A stretch of 64,000 nt of DNA from positions 1 to 64,000 of the forward strand of contig CANGDR010000008.1 in NCBI GenBank assembly GCA_947452765.1, written 5' to 3'. Shown piece by piece: positions 17,758 through 25,417 of this stretch. Source of the stretch: Actinomycetota bacterium. Its GTDB lineage: Bacteria > Actinomycetota > Actinomycetes > S36-B12 > UBA5976. The translations under genes were made by a program, and so were the position numbers. A model generated the notes under the pieces. It saw nothing but the letters and a program-made list of their open reading frames with translations. It did no database searches and was not told the origin of the DNA. Every line of letters starts with the position of its first letter. Position 1 is the first letter of the stretch.

Positions 17758-19281
17758 TCAGCGATTACAAAAAGGAATTTGGTGAAAAGTATTCATAAAT
17801 TTATCTGCAGGATCTAGGTAGCGGACAACGTTAATATCCTTGTCTTTTAATTGATCAACTATCAGACATCTACGTGAATTACCTAACCCCTTATCGCTGA
17901 CATCAGCGTTATATAACTCGTGGTAGAGGCGAGATACCGGTTCAAAATCAACGTTATACGCGCGGATAGCTGAGTAAGAGCGACCCCACTGCCCCGTGGT
18001 TAAAACAACTACCAAGATGACAAGTGCTGTCGCACCAAACAGATAGTTAGTTCGGCTAACTAAAAGCGCAATTAATAGCAGTATCAATGTGGCATACCCA
18101 AGCCAGAGACTTGGCGCATGACGGTAAGCAAAACCCCATTTAACCGTCTGTTGCGAAAGTGTAGAGACTGACATGATTGCGGCGGCCACGACACCAGTTG
18201 AAATCAAAATCGCTGCCAGCCTAGTTTGGATGATTAGGTTTTCGGAAAGGTCAGGGGCATTTACATCACTGCCGCGAAAGACTTCCCTTAAATTCAGAAT
18301 TAGCACGAAAGAAATAAAGATCGAAACAAATAAAGTGAGTCCCGAAATCTCAAACGGTAATCCGCCATTTTGGATTTTTGCAATTGCCGAATAATCAGTT
18401 AATGGGAGACCATTCACAATGTTTTTTGCAAATGTTGCTGGAGCTCCTGCGGGGCTTAATTGGGATCCCTCGTAGCAAGCAGCCAGATTGGCAGCGCATT
18501 GTTTCGCAAGAATAATTCGCATTGGAATCCAGATAGCTATGAAGCTAATTAGAAAAACACTTGAGTATCTAATTCGCATCTTCTTGCTAAAAGCCTCGGT
18601 TGGCGAAATTAACACAGCAATCAAGATTGCGACAACGGCCGTATAAGCAAGCTCATAATAGAAATTGGCCCACATGGTCGAGGCTAGAGCGAGCAACCAC
18701 GTGCCAGTATTGAGTCGGAATCCGTTCTGTGAAATTGTTCGGACATTCCGCAATACCGCAGTAGCAAAAATAGTGGCAACAATTATCGTGGGATAAATTA
18801 GCGATGGATACGCGACAGTTCCATTCAGCTTCCAAAATACATTCGCACCGAGGCCCCAAATGGTCATAAGTATTAATGGATAGCGATTCACAAATTCGCT
18901 GTCGCGACCTAAGTTAAGTTCTCGAACGAGTATTTTTAAGGTGTAGTACACGCCTGCAATCAGCGCCACCTTTGTCATTAAGTCAAAGTAATCCAAAGGC
19001 GCTTGCGTCAACTGCAAGAATTTATGCCCGACATATACATAAATTAAGCCGCTGACATCTGATATTGGAACAAAACGGCCAGGTAGAAGGCCCATTTCCC
19101 AGGTTCTATATATGTTGGTAACTGAATAATTCATATCAGCTGGAAATTTAATAAACCACCAGCGCACATCCATCAATGGCGGCGTTAACAATATAGGCAG
19201 AATCGCAACAGAAAATGAAATGTAAAGCAGGGATTTCAGTACCTTCGAAGGCGCCTGGAAGTTCTTTTCTGTTGCAGCCAT
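17758..19281 (-). CDS. Multi-spanning membrane protein, possible GT-C glycosyltransferase
   Basis: A protein of about 507 aa with roughly ten hydrophobic segments and no recognised cytosolic enzyme motif. The first extracytoplasmic loop after helix 1 is long and contains DVRWWFIKFPADMNY and GRFVPISDVSG. A short soluble C-terminal region (about residues 430-507) ends near HQIPFCNR. Size and layout resemble GT-C glycosyltransferases or glycan-associated membrane proteins, but no diagnostic Asp/Glu motif is certain. It heads the operon with the GT4 at 16269 and the wbpI-like gene. The frame also allows a start two codons earlier. Function is unassigned. Confidence 0.6.
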   Translation of the reverse strand: MAATEKNFQAPSKVLKSLLYISFSVAILPILLTPPLMDVRWWFIKFPADMNYSVTNIYRTWEMGLLPGRFVPISDVSGLIYVYVGHKFLQLTQAPLDYFDLMTKVALIAGVYYTLKILVRELNLGRDSEFVNRYPLILMTIWGLGANVFWKLNGTVAYPSLIYPTIIVATIFATAVLRNVRTISQNGFRLNTGTWLLALASTMWANFYYELAYTAVVAILIAVLISPTEAFSKKMRIRYSSVFLISFIAIWIPMRIILAKQCAANLAACYEGSQLSPAGAPATFAKNIVNGLPLTDYSAIAKIQNGGLPFEISGLTLFVSIFISFVLILNLREVFRGSDVNAPDLSENLIIQTRLAAILISTGVVAAAIMSVSTLSQQTVKWGFAYRHAPSLWLGYATLILLLIALLVSRTNYLFGATALVILVVVLTTGQWGRSYSAIRAYNVDFEPVSRLYHELYNADVSDKGLGNSRRCLIVDQLKDKDINVVRYLDPADKFMNTFHQIPFCNR

Positions 19282-19316
19282 TACCAAAATCTATCAGCCA
19301 TAATCACGAGTATTGG

Positions 19317-19322
19317 TAGTCT
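19317..19322 (+). promoter_or_regulatory. -10 box of rfbG
   Basis: TAGTCT lies 25 nt before the rfbG GTG start. A GAGGGG Shine-Dalgarno follows 5 nt before the start. No convincing -35 box is seen. Confidence 0.4.
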
Positions 19323-19347
19323 AGAACTTAATTACAGAGGGGTTGCG

Positions 19348-20364
19348 GTGCATTACCTAATCACAGGACATACCGGCTTTAAGGGCGCATGGCTTGCCAT
19401 GTGGCTTACGCAAGCAGGCCATGAAGTTTCAGGGCTATCCCTGGATCCAGTTCCAGGAGCCTTGTTTGAAAAGGCAAATGTAACGTCTCTTTTAAAACAC
19501 GACCTTCGCGGAGACATCCGAGACTTGGCGACAGTCCAGGCAGCCCTTTCCACCACCCAACCGGATGTAGTTTTCCATCTTGCGGCCCAACCGCTAGTTC
19601 GAGAGTCATATCAAGATCCTCGGGGAACAATTGAAACGAATGTAATTGGCACTATGAATCTTCTGACTGCGGTTTCCCAAACCCCGAGCATAAAAGCACA
19701 TGTGGTTATCACTACCGACAAGGTTTATAAGAATATCGATCAAATTTGGGGCTATCGGGAAATCGACCCGCTCGGTGGCGATGATCCGTATTCAGCCTCA
19801 AAAGCGATGGCTGACATTTTGACGCAATCGTGGGTTAAGAGTTTCGGTGGACCTCCAACGGCCATAGCTCGAGCTGGCAACGTGATTGGTGGAGGGGATG
19901 TCTGTAAAGATCGCTTACTCCCAGATTTGATAACTGCGTATTCGAAGGGGAGAACTCCAGAATTACGATTCCCAAATGCTGTTCGCCCGTGGCAACATGT
20001 GCTTGATTGCCTCAATGGATATATAACGCTTTCGAATGAATTGCTTGAGGGTCGGGGCCAAGGCGAATGGAATTTCGGTCCTGATACTGATTCTTTTGTT
20101 CCGGTGGGACAAGTAGCTAGTCTCGTAGCTGACATGTATGGAATTTCAAATCAAGTATGGACACTAGCGTCCGACCAACAACCACACGAAGCTAATCTAT
20201 TGTCGCTTGACGCAAGGAAAGCCGAGTTATCTTTAAATTGGCACAACAAACTAAATTTCCAGGAAGCGGTTCGCTGGACAGTTGAATGGCACCAACAATT
20301 GAGTCAGGGTGACGATGCCTTTGCACTTGCTTCTGATCAAATTTCACTATTTGGGGAAATGTAG
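19348..20364 (+). CDS. rfbG: CDP-glucose 4,6-dehydratase
   Basis: Removes water from CDP-glucose to give CDP-4-keto-6-deoxyglucose. The 338-aa SDR starts YLITGHTGFKGAWLAMWL, the signature of this subfamily, and has VVFHLAAQPLVRESY, VITTDKVYKN, the YxxxK pair in DPYSASKAM, and RAGNVIGGGD. Its start is a GTG with GAGGGG 5 nt upstream. Its partner genes rfbF (31704-32477) and rfbH (32573-33925) lie more than 11 kb away. It is divergent from the membrane-protein operon and stands alone before the NeuB-cupin operon, with 128 bp between. Confidence 0.93.
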   Translation: MHYLITGHTGFKGAWLAMWLTQAGHEVSGLSLDPVPGALFEKANVTSLLKHDLRGDIRDLATVQAALSTTQPDVVFHLAAQPLVRESYQDPRGTIETNVIGTMNLLTAVSQTPSIKAHVVITTDKVYKNIDQIWGYREIDPLGGDDPYSASKAMADILTQSWVKSFGGPPTAIARAGNVIGGGDVCKDRLLPDLITAYSKGRTPELRFPNAVRPWQHVLDCLNGYITLSNELLEGRGQGEWNFGPDTDSFVPVGQVASLVADMYGISNQVWTLASDQQPHEANLLSLDARKAELSLNWHNKLNFQEAVRWTVEWHQQLSQGDDAFALASDQISLFGEM

Positions 20365-20429
20365 TCAGATATCAGTAGCTAGATTTCGTTGCAAATAAAC
20401 AATTTCAAGATAATCAGGCATCTAGACAA

Positions 20430-20457
20430 TTCACCTAAATCAGACATGAGATAGTAT
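20430..20457 (+). promoter_or_regulatory. Putative promoter of the NeuB-cupin operon
   Basis: TTCACC (20430-20435) and TAGTAT (20452-20457) are 16 nt apart, about 35 nt before the ATG. An AGGAG Shine-Dalgarno lies at 20481-20485. Confidence 0.4.
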
Positions 20458-20492
20458 TAGGTATTGAAGCTATTAGGCGTAGGAGTTAAGAG

Positions 20493-22004
20493 ATGTCATT
20501 TTTCGAAGGTTCAGAGAATCGACCATTTTTGGTTCTGGATTTAGCAAATAATCACAATGGATCTGTTGAACATGGCAAAAAAATTATTGATGGCATAAAA
20601 GCAGCACTAGATGGTAGTAATTTTAAAACACTAATTAAGTTTCAATACCGCAATTTAGACACTTTCATACACCCCGATTTTAAGGGTCGCGAAGACATTA
20701 AATACATAAAGCGATTTGAAAGTACGCGACTGTCCTGGGATCAATTTCTTGAACTTGCCGATTATGTACGCGCTAGTGGTTTTATGGCTGCTTGCACGCC
20801 ATTTGACGAATTCTCAGTGTCTAAAATTGTCGAACATAAATATGATGTTTTAAAGATCGCGAGTGCGTCTTTTACAGATTGGCCTGTCTTGGAAGCTGCT
20901 GTCTTGACCGACCTGCCAATAATTGCTTCCACCGCAGGAGCCTCAGTTGAAGAGATTGATCGCGTAGTCAGCTTCTTCACAAATCGCAATAAGGATTTCT
21001 GTTTAATGCATTGTGTTGCAGCGTATCCAACTCACGATGAAGATCTGCAACTAAACAGAATCGACTTTCTAACCAATCGCTATGAAGGCATTCCAATTGG
21101 TTACTCAACCCATGAAAATCCAAATAACTACATTGCAGGTCAGTTAGCTATCGCAAAAGGTGCCAGATTATTGGAGCGCCATGTTGGTATTTCAAGTGCA
21201 GATTCCCCTCTAAATGACTATTCGTCAGGCCCTGAAACTTTAAGTGACTGGGTTAAGGCATTGGAAGATGGACTAACAATGTGTGGTCGCACCGACGGAA
21301 TGTTTAGCCCTGTTGCCGCCGAGCTCGAAGCACTGGGAGGTTTACGCCGCGGTGTTTTTGCGAAATCGTCAATTTCAGAAGGAGCTTCAATCTCTAATGA
21401 TGAGGTTTTCTTTGCAATTCCACTTCAAGACGGCCAGTTAGTAGCAAATGAATGGTCAAAGTATGTTGCTCATAAGCCAAAATCAAGTCTGGCTGAGAAC
21501 TCCCCATTGCTAAGGGAAAATCTAGATATTGAATTCCAGCAAGAAAAGATCTGGAAGATTGTTCAGGACACTCAAAATCTCTTTAAACAAGCTGGAATTA
21601 CAATTCCAGGACAAGCAGAGCTAGAGATCTCTCATCATTATGGGATCGATTCGTTTGCAGAATTTGGCTTATTAATGGTCACTGTTGTCAACCGCGATTA
21701 CTGCAAGAAATTACTTGCGGTGATGCCGGGGCAAACTCATCCCGAGCAGTACCACAAGCAAAAAGAAGAAACATTCCACTGCTTATTTGGGACTTTGGAC
21801 CTTTGGCTTGATGACGAGCATGTCGTTATGACTCCTGGAGACGTTGTTTTGGTTGAACCAGGAGTTCGACACAAGTTTTCATCAAGTGATGGCTGCGTTG
21901 TAGAGGAGATTTCCTCAACTCACTTTAAGAATGATTCTTTCTATGTTGACGAGAGCATAAATCAAAATCCGGACAGAAAGACTTTTGTTTCTTTCTGGGT
22001 GTAG
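20493..22004 (+). CDS. NeuB-family PEP-condensing synthase fused to SAF and cupin domains
   Basis: A 503-aa three-domain protein. The NeuB-like TIM barrel (about 1-270) has DLANNHNGSVEHGKK, LIKFQ, CTPFDEFSV, LKIASASFTDWP, STAGAS, GYSTHE and LLERHVG. A SAF (antifreeze-like) domain (about 285-345, GGLRRGVFAKSSISEGASI) follows. A C-terminal cupin (about 385-500) contains HKQKEETFHCLFG and PGVRHKF, with His/Glu residues placed as metal ligands. NeuB enzymes condense PEP with a sugar aldehyde to form a 2-keto-3-deoxy sugar acid. The cupin resembles sugar-isomerase cupins such as the lyxose isomerase type, so it may present or isomerise the substrate. GYSTHE replaces the usual sialate-synthase sequence, arguing against plain Neu5Ac synthase. 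First gene of a tight operon with HAD and ThDP enzymes. The reaction itself is unknown. Confidence 0.82.
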   Translation: MSFFEGSENRPFLVLDLANNHNGSVEHGKKIIDGIKAALDGSNFKTLIKFQYRNLDTFIHPDFKGREDIKYIKRFESTRLSWDQFLELADYVRASGFMAACTPFDEFSVSKIVEHKYDVLKIASASFTDWPVLEAAVLTDLPIIASTAGASVEEIDRVVSFFTNRNKDFCLMHCVAAYPTHDEDLQLNRIDFLTNRYEGIPIGYSTHENPNNYIAGQLAIAKGARLLERHVGISSADSPLNDYSSGPETLSDWVKALEDGLTMCGRTDGMFSPVAAELEALGGLRRGVFAKSSISEGASISNDEVFFAIPLQDGQLVANEWSKYVAHKPKSSLAENSPLLRENLDIEFQQEKIWKIVQDTQNLFKQAGITIPGQAELEISHHYGIDSFAEFGLLMVTVVNRDYCKKLLAVMPGQTHPEQYHKQKEETFHCLFGTLDLWLDDEHVVMTPGDVVLVEPGVRHKFSSSDGCVVEEISSTHFKNDSFYVDESINQNPDRKTFVSFWV

Positions 22005-22010
22005 AAAAAA

Positions 22011-22610
22011 TTGAACACGTTAGTTGTGTGGGACATAGATGATGTCTTAAATCCATTAATGCAAGAATGGCTAGAACATCAAAAACATACGAAAAAAGTG
22101 GACCTTGAATTCAAATATACAAATTTAGAAAATCCAGATTTTAGCGAAAGCTTAAACTGGAGCCGCAAAGATTTTATTGACTCATTAGATGAATTTCGGT
22201 TGAATTTCCAAGCGACCCTTGAGCCAAATAATTTAATTCAGAAGTGGTTTATGGAAGGGAAATTAAAAGATGTACATCACGCGGCATTAACCGCAACGCC
22301 CCAGAAGTTTTCTAACATCTCAAAAGATTGGCTTCAAAGGAATTTTGGCCAGTACATTAACGATTTTTACTTAGCACCATCCGCAAGAAATGACGATCTG
22401 CAACCACGATTACGCAAGTATGACTTCTACAAAGAATTCAAAGGGAAATACTCAAACGTAATTGTAATTGATGATCGACCCGATAATTTAGAGTCTGCTA
22501 AAGCTGCTGGGGTATCCACACTATGTTGGCCCCAACCGTGGAACCATTCACTATTAGACTCTAAAGCGACATTGAAAGAACTTTCGAGGACGATTCTTGA
22601 ATGGAGTTAG
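22011..22610 (+). CDS. HAD-superfamily phosphatase-like protein
   Basis: A 199-aa protein with HAD motif I WDIDDVLN at the N-terminus and motif IV VIVIDDRPDNLESAKAAG near residue 160. The middle (about 40-120) is an alpha-helical cap-like region without clear relatives. The start is TTG 22011, 6 nt after the previous stop, or GTG 22026, which would cut into motif I; neither has a good Shine-Dalgarno, so translational coupling is likely. Between a NeuB-type synthase and a ThDP enzyme it may dephosphorylate the condensation product, as HAD phosphatases do for sialate-9-phosphate. That role is inferred from position only. Confidence 0.7.
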   Translation: MNTLVVWDIDDVLNPLMQEWLEHQKHTKKVDLEFKYTNLENPDFSESLNWSRKDFIDSLDEFRLNFQATLEPNNLIQKWFMEGKLKDVHHAALTATPQKFSNISKDWLQRNFGQYINDFYLAPSARNDDLQPRLRKYDFYKEFKGKYSNVIVIDDRPDNLESAKAAGVSTLCWPQPWNHSLLDSKATLKELSRTILEWS

Positions 22611-22614
22611 TTGA

Positions 22615-24396
22615 GTGAAAACGATGACAATCGCAGATTTTCTTATGCATAGATTGGCCATGTTTGGCGCTCGTCATGTTTTTCTGATTCCGGGTGGTGG
22701 TTCTATGCACCTTGTCGATGCGCTGGGAAGAAATCAAGACCTTGAACCGGTCGCAATGCTTCATGAGCAAGGAGTAGGAATTGCTGCAGAGGCGTACGCA
22801 CAGTACACAGATGGCATTGGAGTTGCTTTAGTCACTACAGGCCCTGGAGGTACGAACGTTTTGACAGCTGTTGCAGCAGCCTGGCTTGACTCCACTCCTC
22901 TCGTTGTAATTTCTGGGCAAGTTAAAACGGCTGACTTAGTTGGAAGCAGGGGAGTAAGACAATTTGGTTTTCAGGAAATTGATATTTGTGCAATGGCTAA
23001 GCCAATTACGAAAGCCGCTATAACAATTACCGATGTGTCAAAAGCCATCGAGCAAATAATAGAAACAATCACCATTGCAGTCAGCGGCAGACCAGGACCC
23101 GTTTTGATTGACATTCCTTTAGATATCCAAGCAACTGAAGTTAGTGTTACAGCGGAGCAACTAGATGGCCAAGCTGTGCGCGAAGTGGACCCTAAAGACA
23201 CGTTAGATTTGACTAGATTATTAAGTGAATTAAATCAAGCAAAGAGACCGGTTTTATTAATTGGAAATGGCGTTCGGCTCGCGAAAGCAACTGCGGCACT
23301 GATTGAATTTGCTGAACGGACAAATATTCCATGCTTGTTTACCTGGAAGGCATTCGACATGCTTCCATTCGACCATCATTTAAATGCTGGACGACCGGGT
23401 GCAGTTGCTAGCCGCTACGCCAACTTTACCCAGCAGGCATCTGATTATTTTATAAGTATTGGTGCACGACTAGATTTGGGCCAAACTGGATATCGACCTG
23501 AAAATCTTGCTCCAAGAGCGCACCGTGTAGTTGTCGACATTGATGAGAATGAAATTTTGAAGCTAGATCAGAAAGATATCGAGTCATGGGCAGTTGATGC
23601 CGGTAGTTTTTTAAACTCTCTAAATGAACAGTCGAAAAGCCTTACTTGGAGTGGCTATCAGCCGTGGCACGAAGCGATAGTAAATTGGAAATCGGAGTTT
23701 CCAATTGATCTAAAACCAGGACATGATCCTATGGAAACTTATGAAGTTCTAAAGGTGCTATCTGACTTTATGCAACCGAATGATATCTTCGTCCCTGGTA
23801 GCAGCGGTGCCTGCAGTGAAGTTTCGATGCAGGCCTTTGAAAACAAAACAAGACAACGAGTTTTGAACTCAGAAGGTCTTGGACCAATGGGGTTTGGAAT
23901 CCCAGCTCCCATAGGAGTTTCGTGTGTTGCGCCTAATGAGCGAATTTTTTCTATTGACGGTGATGGCGGCTTCCAAATGAATATTCAGGAATTGGAGGTA
24001 GCTGCGAGACGTAAGGCCAAAATTTGCTGGATCGTGCTTGATAACAACGGGTATGGATCCATAAAGGTTACTCAAGATGGTTACTTCAATGGCAGGAGAG
24101 TAGCAAGTGATCCTGATAGCGGCCTGACTTTACCTGACGCAGCTAAAGTTGCAAAATCTTTTGGGCTGAACTCACACACAGTTACTGATGCGAGTCAACT
24201 CCGCAACGCGTTAGAAGAATTTGCTGTCACACAAACACCAACAGTGATTGTTGCTAAAGTAAATCCAAATCACAAAACGGAACCAAGAATTGCGAGTATG
24301 CGCAACGAAGATGGCACAATGTCAAGTGATGCGCTGGAGAATTTAACTCCAAAGTTGCCGGCTGACGTACTTAAAGCTCATTTAACATTTGACTGA
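22615..24396 (+). CDS. ThDP-dependent enzyme, acetolactate-synthase-like
   Basis: A 593-aa ThDP enzyme of the large acetohydroxyacid synthase type. The pyrimidine-binding domain (about 1-170) holds the catalytic Glu in MLHEQGVGIAAEAYA. The central domain is about 190-330. The pyrophosphate-binding domain carries the GDG...NN motif (SIDGDGGFQMN to LDNNGYGS). RQFGFQEIDI recalls the AHAS segment. GTG 22615 is preferred, with GGAG 8 nt upstream; ATG 22624 is possible. Within polysaccharide loci such enzymes can add a two-carbon unit to a CDP-3,6-dideoxy-4-ketohexose (YerE of yersiniose synthesis), which fits the rfbF/G/H genes here. Its tight linkage to the NeuB-cupin and HAD genes suggests instead, or additionally, a 2-keto acid substrate. 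It converges with the SDR gene, overlapping by 19 nt. Confidence 0.85.
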   Translation: MKTMTIADFLMHRLAMFGARHVFLIPGGGSMHLVDALGRNQDLEPVAMLHEQGVGIAAEAYAQYTDGIGVALVTTGPGGTNVLTAVAAAWLDSTPLVVISGQVKTADLVGSRGVRQFGFQEIDICAMAKPITKAAITITDVSKAIEQIIETITIAVSGRPGPVLIDIPLDIQATEVSVTAEQLDGQAVREVDPKDTLDLTRLLSELNQAKRPVLLIGNGVRLAKATAALIEFAERTNIPCLFTWKAFDMLPFDHHLNAGRPGAVASRYANFTQQASDYFISIGARLDLGQTGYRPENLAPRAHRVVVDIDENEILKLDQKDIESWAVDAGSFLNSLNEQSKSLTWSGYQPWHEAIVNWKSEFPIDLKPGHDPMETYEVLKVLSDFMQPNDIFVPGSSGACSEVSMQAFENKTRQRVLNSEGLGPMGFGIPAPIGVSCVAPNERIFSIDGDGGFQMNIQELEVAARRKAKICWIVLDNNGYGSIKVTQDGYFNGRRVASDPDSGLTLPDAAKVAKSFGLNSHTVTDASQLRNALEEFAVTQTPTVIVAKVNPNHKTEPRIASMRNEDGTMSSDALENLTPKLPADVLKAHLTFD

Positions 24397-25397
24397 GCAT
24401 GGTGCCATTCAATTGTGCGCTCAATTGAGTCTTTTAAATCTGTATAAACATCAAGGTCAAGTACATTACGCGCGCGATCAATATTCGGCACGTATTTAGT
24501 TGGTTCGTGTGTATCGCCTAAATTAATCTTGACATCGAGCTTGGCGATACTCGCAACTAGCTCGGCACATTCCCGAATTGATATAGATTTATCACTACCG
24601 ACATTCAATGGTTCGGTGTAATCACTATGCATGTATGCAAAAAGCCAGCTAATCAAATCTGCTGCGTACAAATAGGATCTGAAGTCAACGCCAGAGCTGG
24701 TGAGTGTAATTGGCTTCGATTCGATTGCAGCTCTAATAAAGTTTCCAATTGCGAAGTGTGAATCAATTGGCAAATATGGCCCAACAAAGGCAAATAAGCG
24801 CGCATTCTTAGCGCTAACTACTCCATCTTTGGTTGCCTCTTTGAGAATCATTTCCGTAGCTCGCTTAGATGCGTCATAAACTTCAGCATCCTTGAGCCAG
24901 TCATTAGCCACTCGTAAATCCTCCGTAATCTCGAGCCCTGGTTTTAAGCCCCGGCCATACACGGCACCGCTACTAGTGTGCATAAACTTTGGTGGTTCAG
25001 TTTGCCCTGCAGCTAAGTCAAGAAGTCTGAAAGTTCCGCGAATACTTGAATCGATGATGTGTGAAGAACTGGGAGTTGAAGGAACTGCACTCGAAGTTGC
25101 CAGGTGCCAAATTTGATGTACCGGCTCATCTATTTTCAATTTATTGGATACATCTTGTTCAAGATACTTGACTTTTTCGGCGCCCTTAATCCCTTGCAAC
25201 TGACTTTGCGCTTTAGTTTTAGACCTGACAATAAGAATAAGGCGCGGACTTTGCGCGCCACACCTAAGTAATGATTCAACGAGCCACCTACCGACAAATC
25301 CCGTTCCGCCCGTAATCACTACCGTTTGGTCTTGGGCAGACTCTAGGAATTGAGCACTATAGGTAGATATTTGCTCTGCGTCACGCTCACTTATCAA
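24378..25397 (-). CDS. NAD-dependent epimerase/dehydratase (extended SDR)
   Basis: A 339-aa extended SDR with an N-terminal extension of about 25 residues before the cofactor motif TGGTGFVGRWLVES. Active-site segments are HTSSGAVYG and the YxxxK pair in VYDASKRATE. The C-terminal half has DFRSYLYAADL and NVGSDKSISI, typical of nucleotide-sugar epimerases and reductases. Candidate roles in this setting are the 4-ketoreductase of a CDP-3,6-dideoxyhexose (abequose/paratose-synthase-like) or the reductase acting after a YerE-like ThDP enzyme. It follows the GT-C-like gene by 20 nt on the same strand. Substrate is not resolved. Confidence 0.78.
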   Translation of the reverse strand: MISERDAEQISTYSAQFLESAQDQTVVITGGTGFVGRWLVESLLRCGAQSPRLILIVRSKTKAQSQLQGIKGAEKVKYLEQDVSNKLKIDEPVHQIWHLATSSAVPSTPSSSHIIDSSIRGTFRLLDLAAGQTEPPKFMHTSSGAVYGRGLKPGLEITEDLRVANDWLKDAEVYDASKRATEMILKEATKDGVVSAKNARLFAFVGPYLPIDSHFAIGNFIRAAIESKPITLTSSGVDFRSYLYAADLISWLFAYMHSDYTEPLNVGSDKSISIRECAELVASIAKLDVKINLGDTHEPTKYVPNIDRARNVLDLDVYTDLKDSIERTIEWHHAQSNVK

Positions 25398-25417
25398 AAC
25401 TTCTCCTAATTAATCCG

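Noticed and set aside
20493-22004. Ordinary N-acetylneuraminate synthase pathway
   Set aside because: No CMP-sialate synthetase or NeuC partner in the window, and the enzyme carries an extra cupin domain and a different GYSTHE motif.
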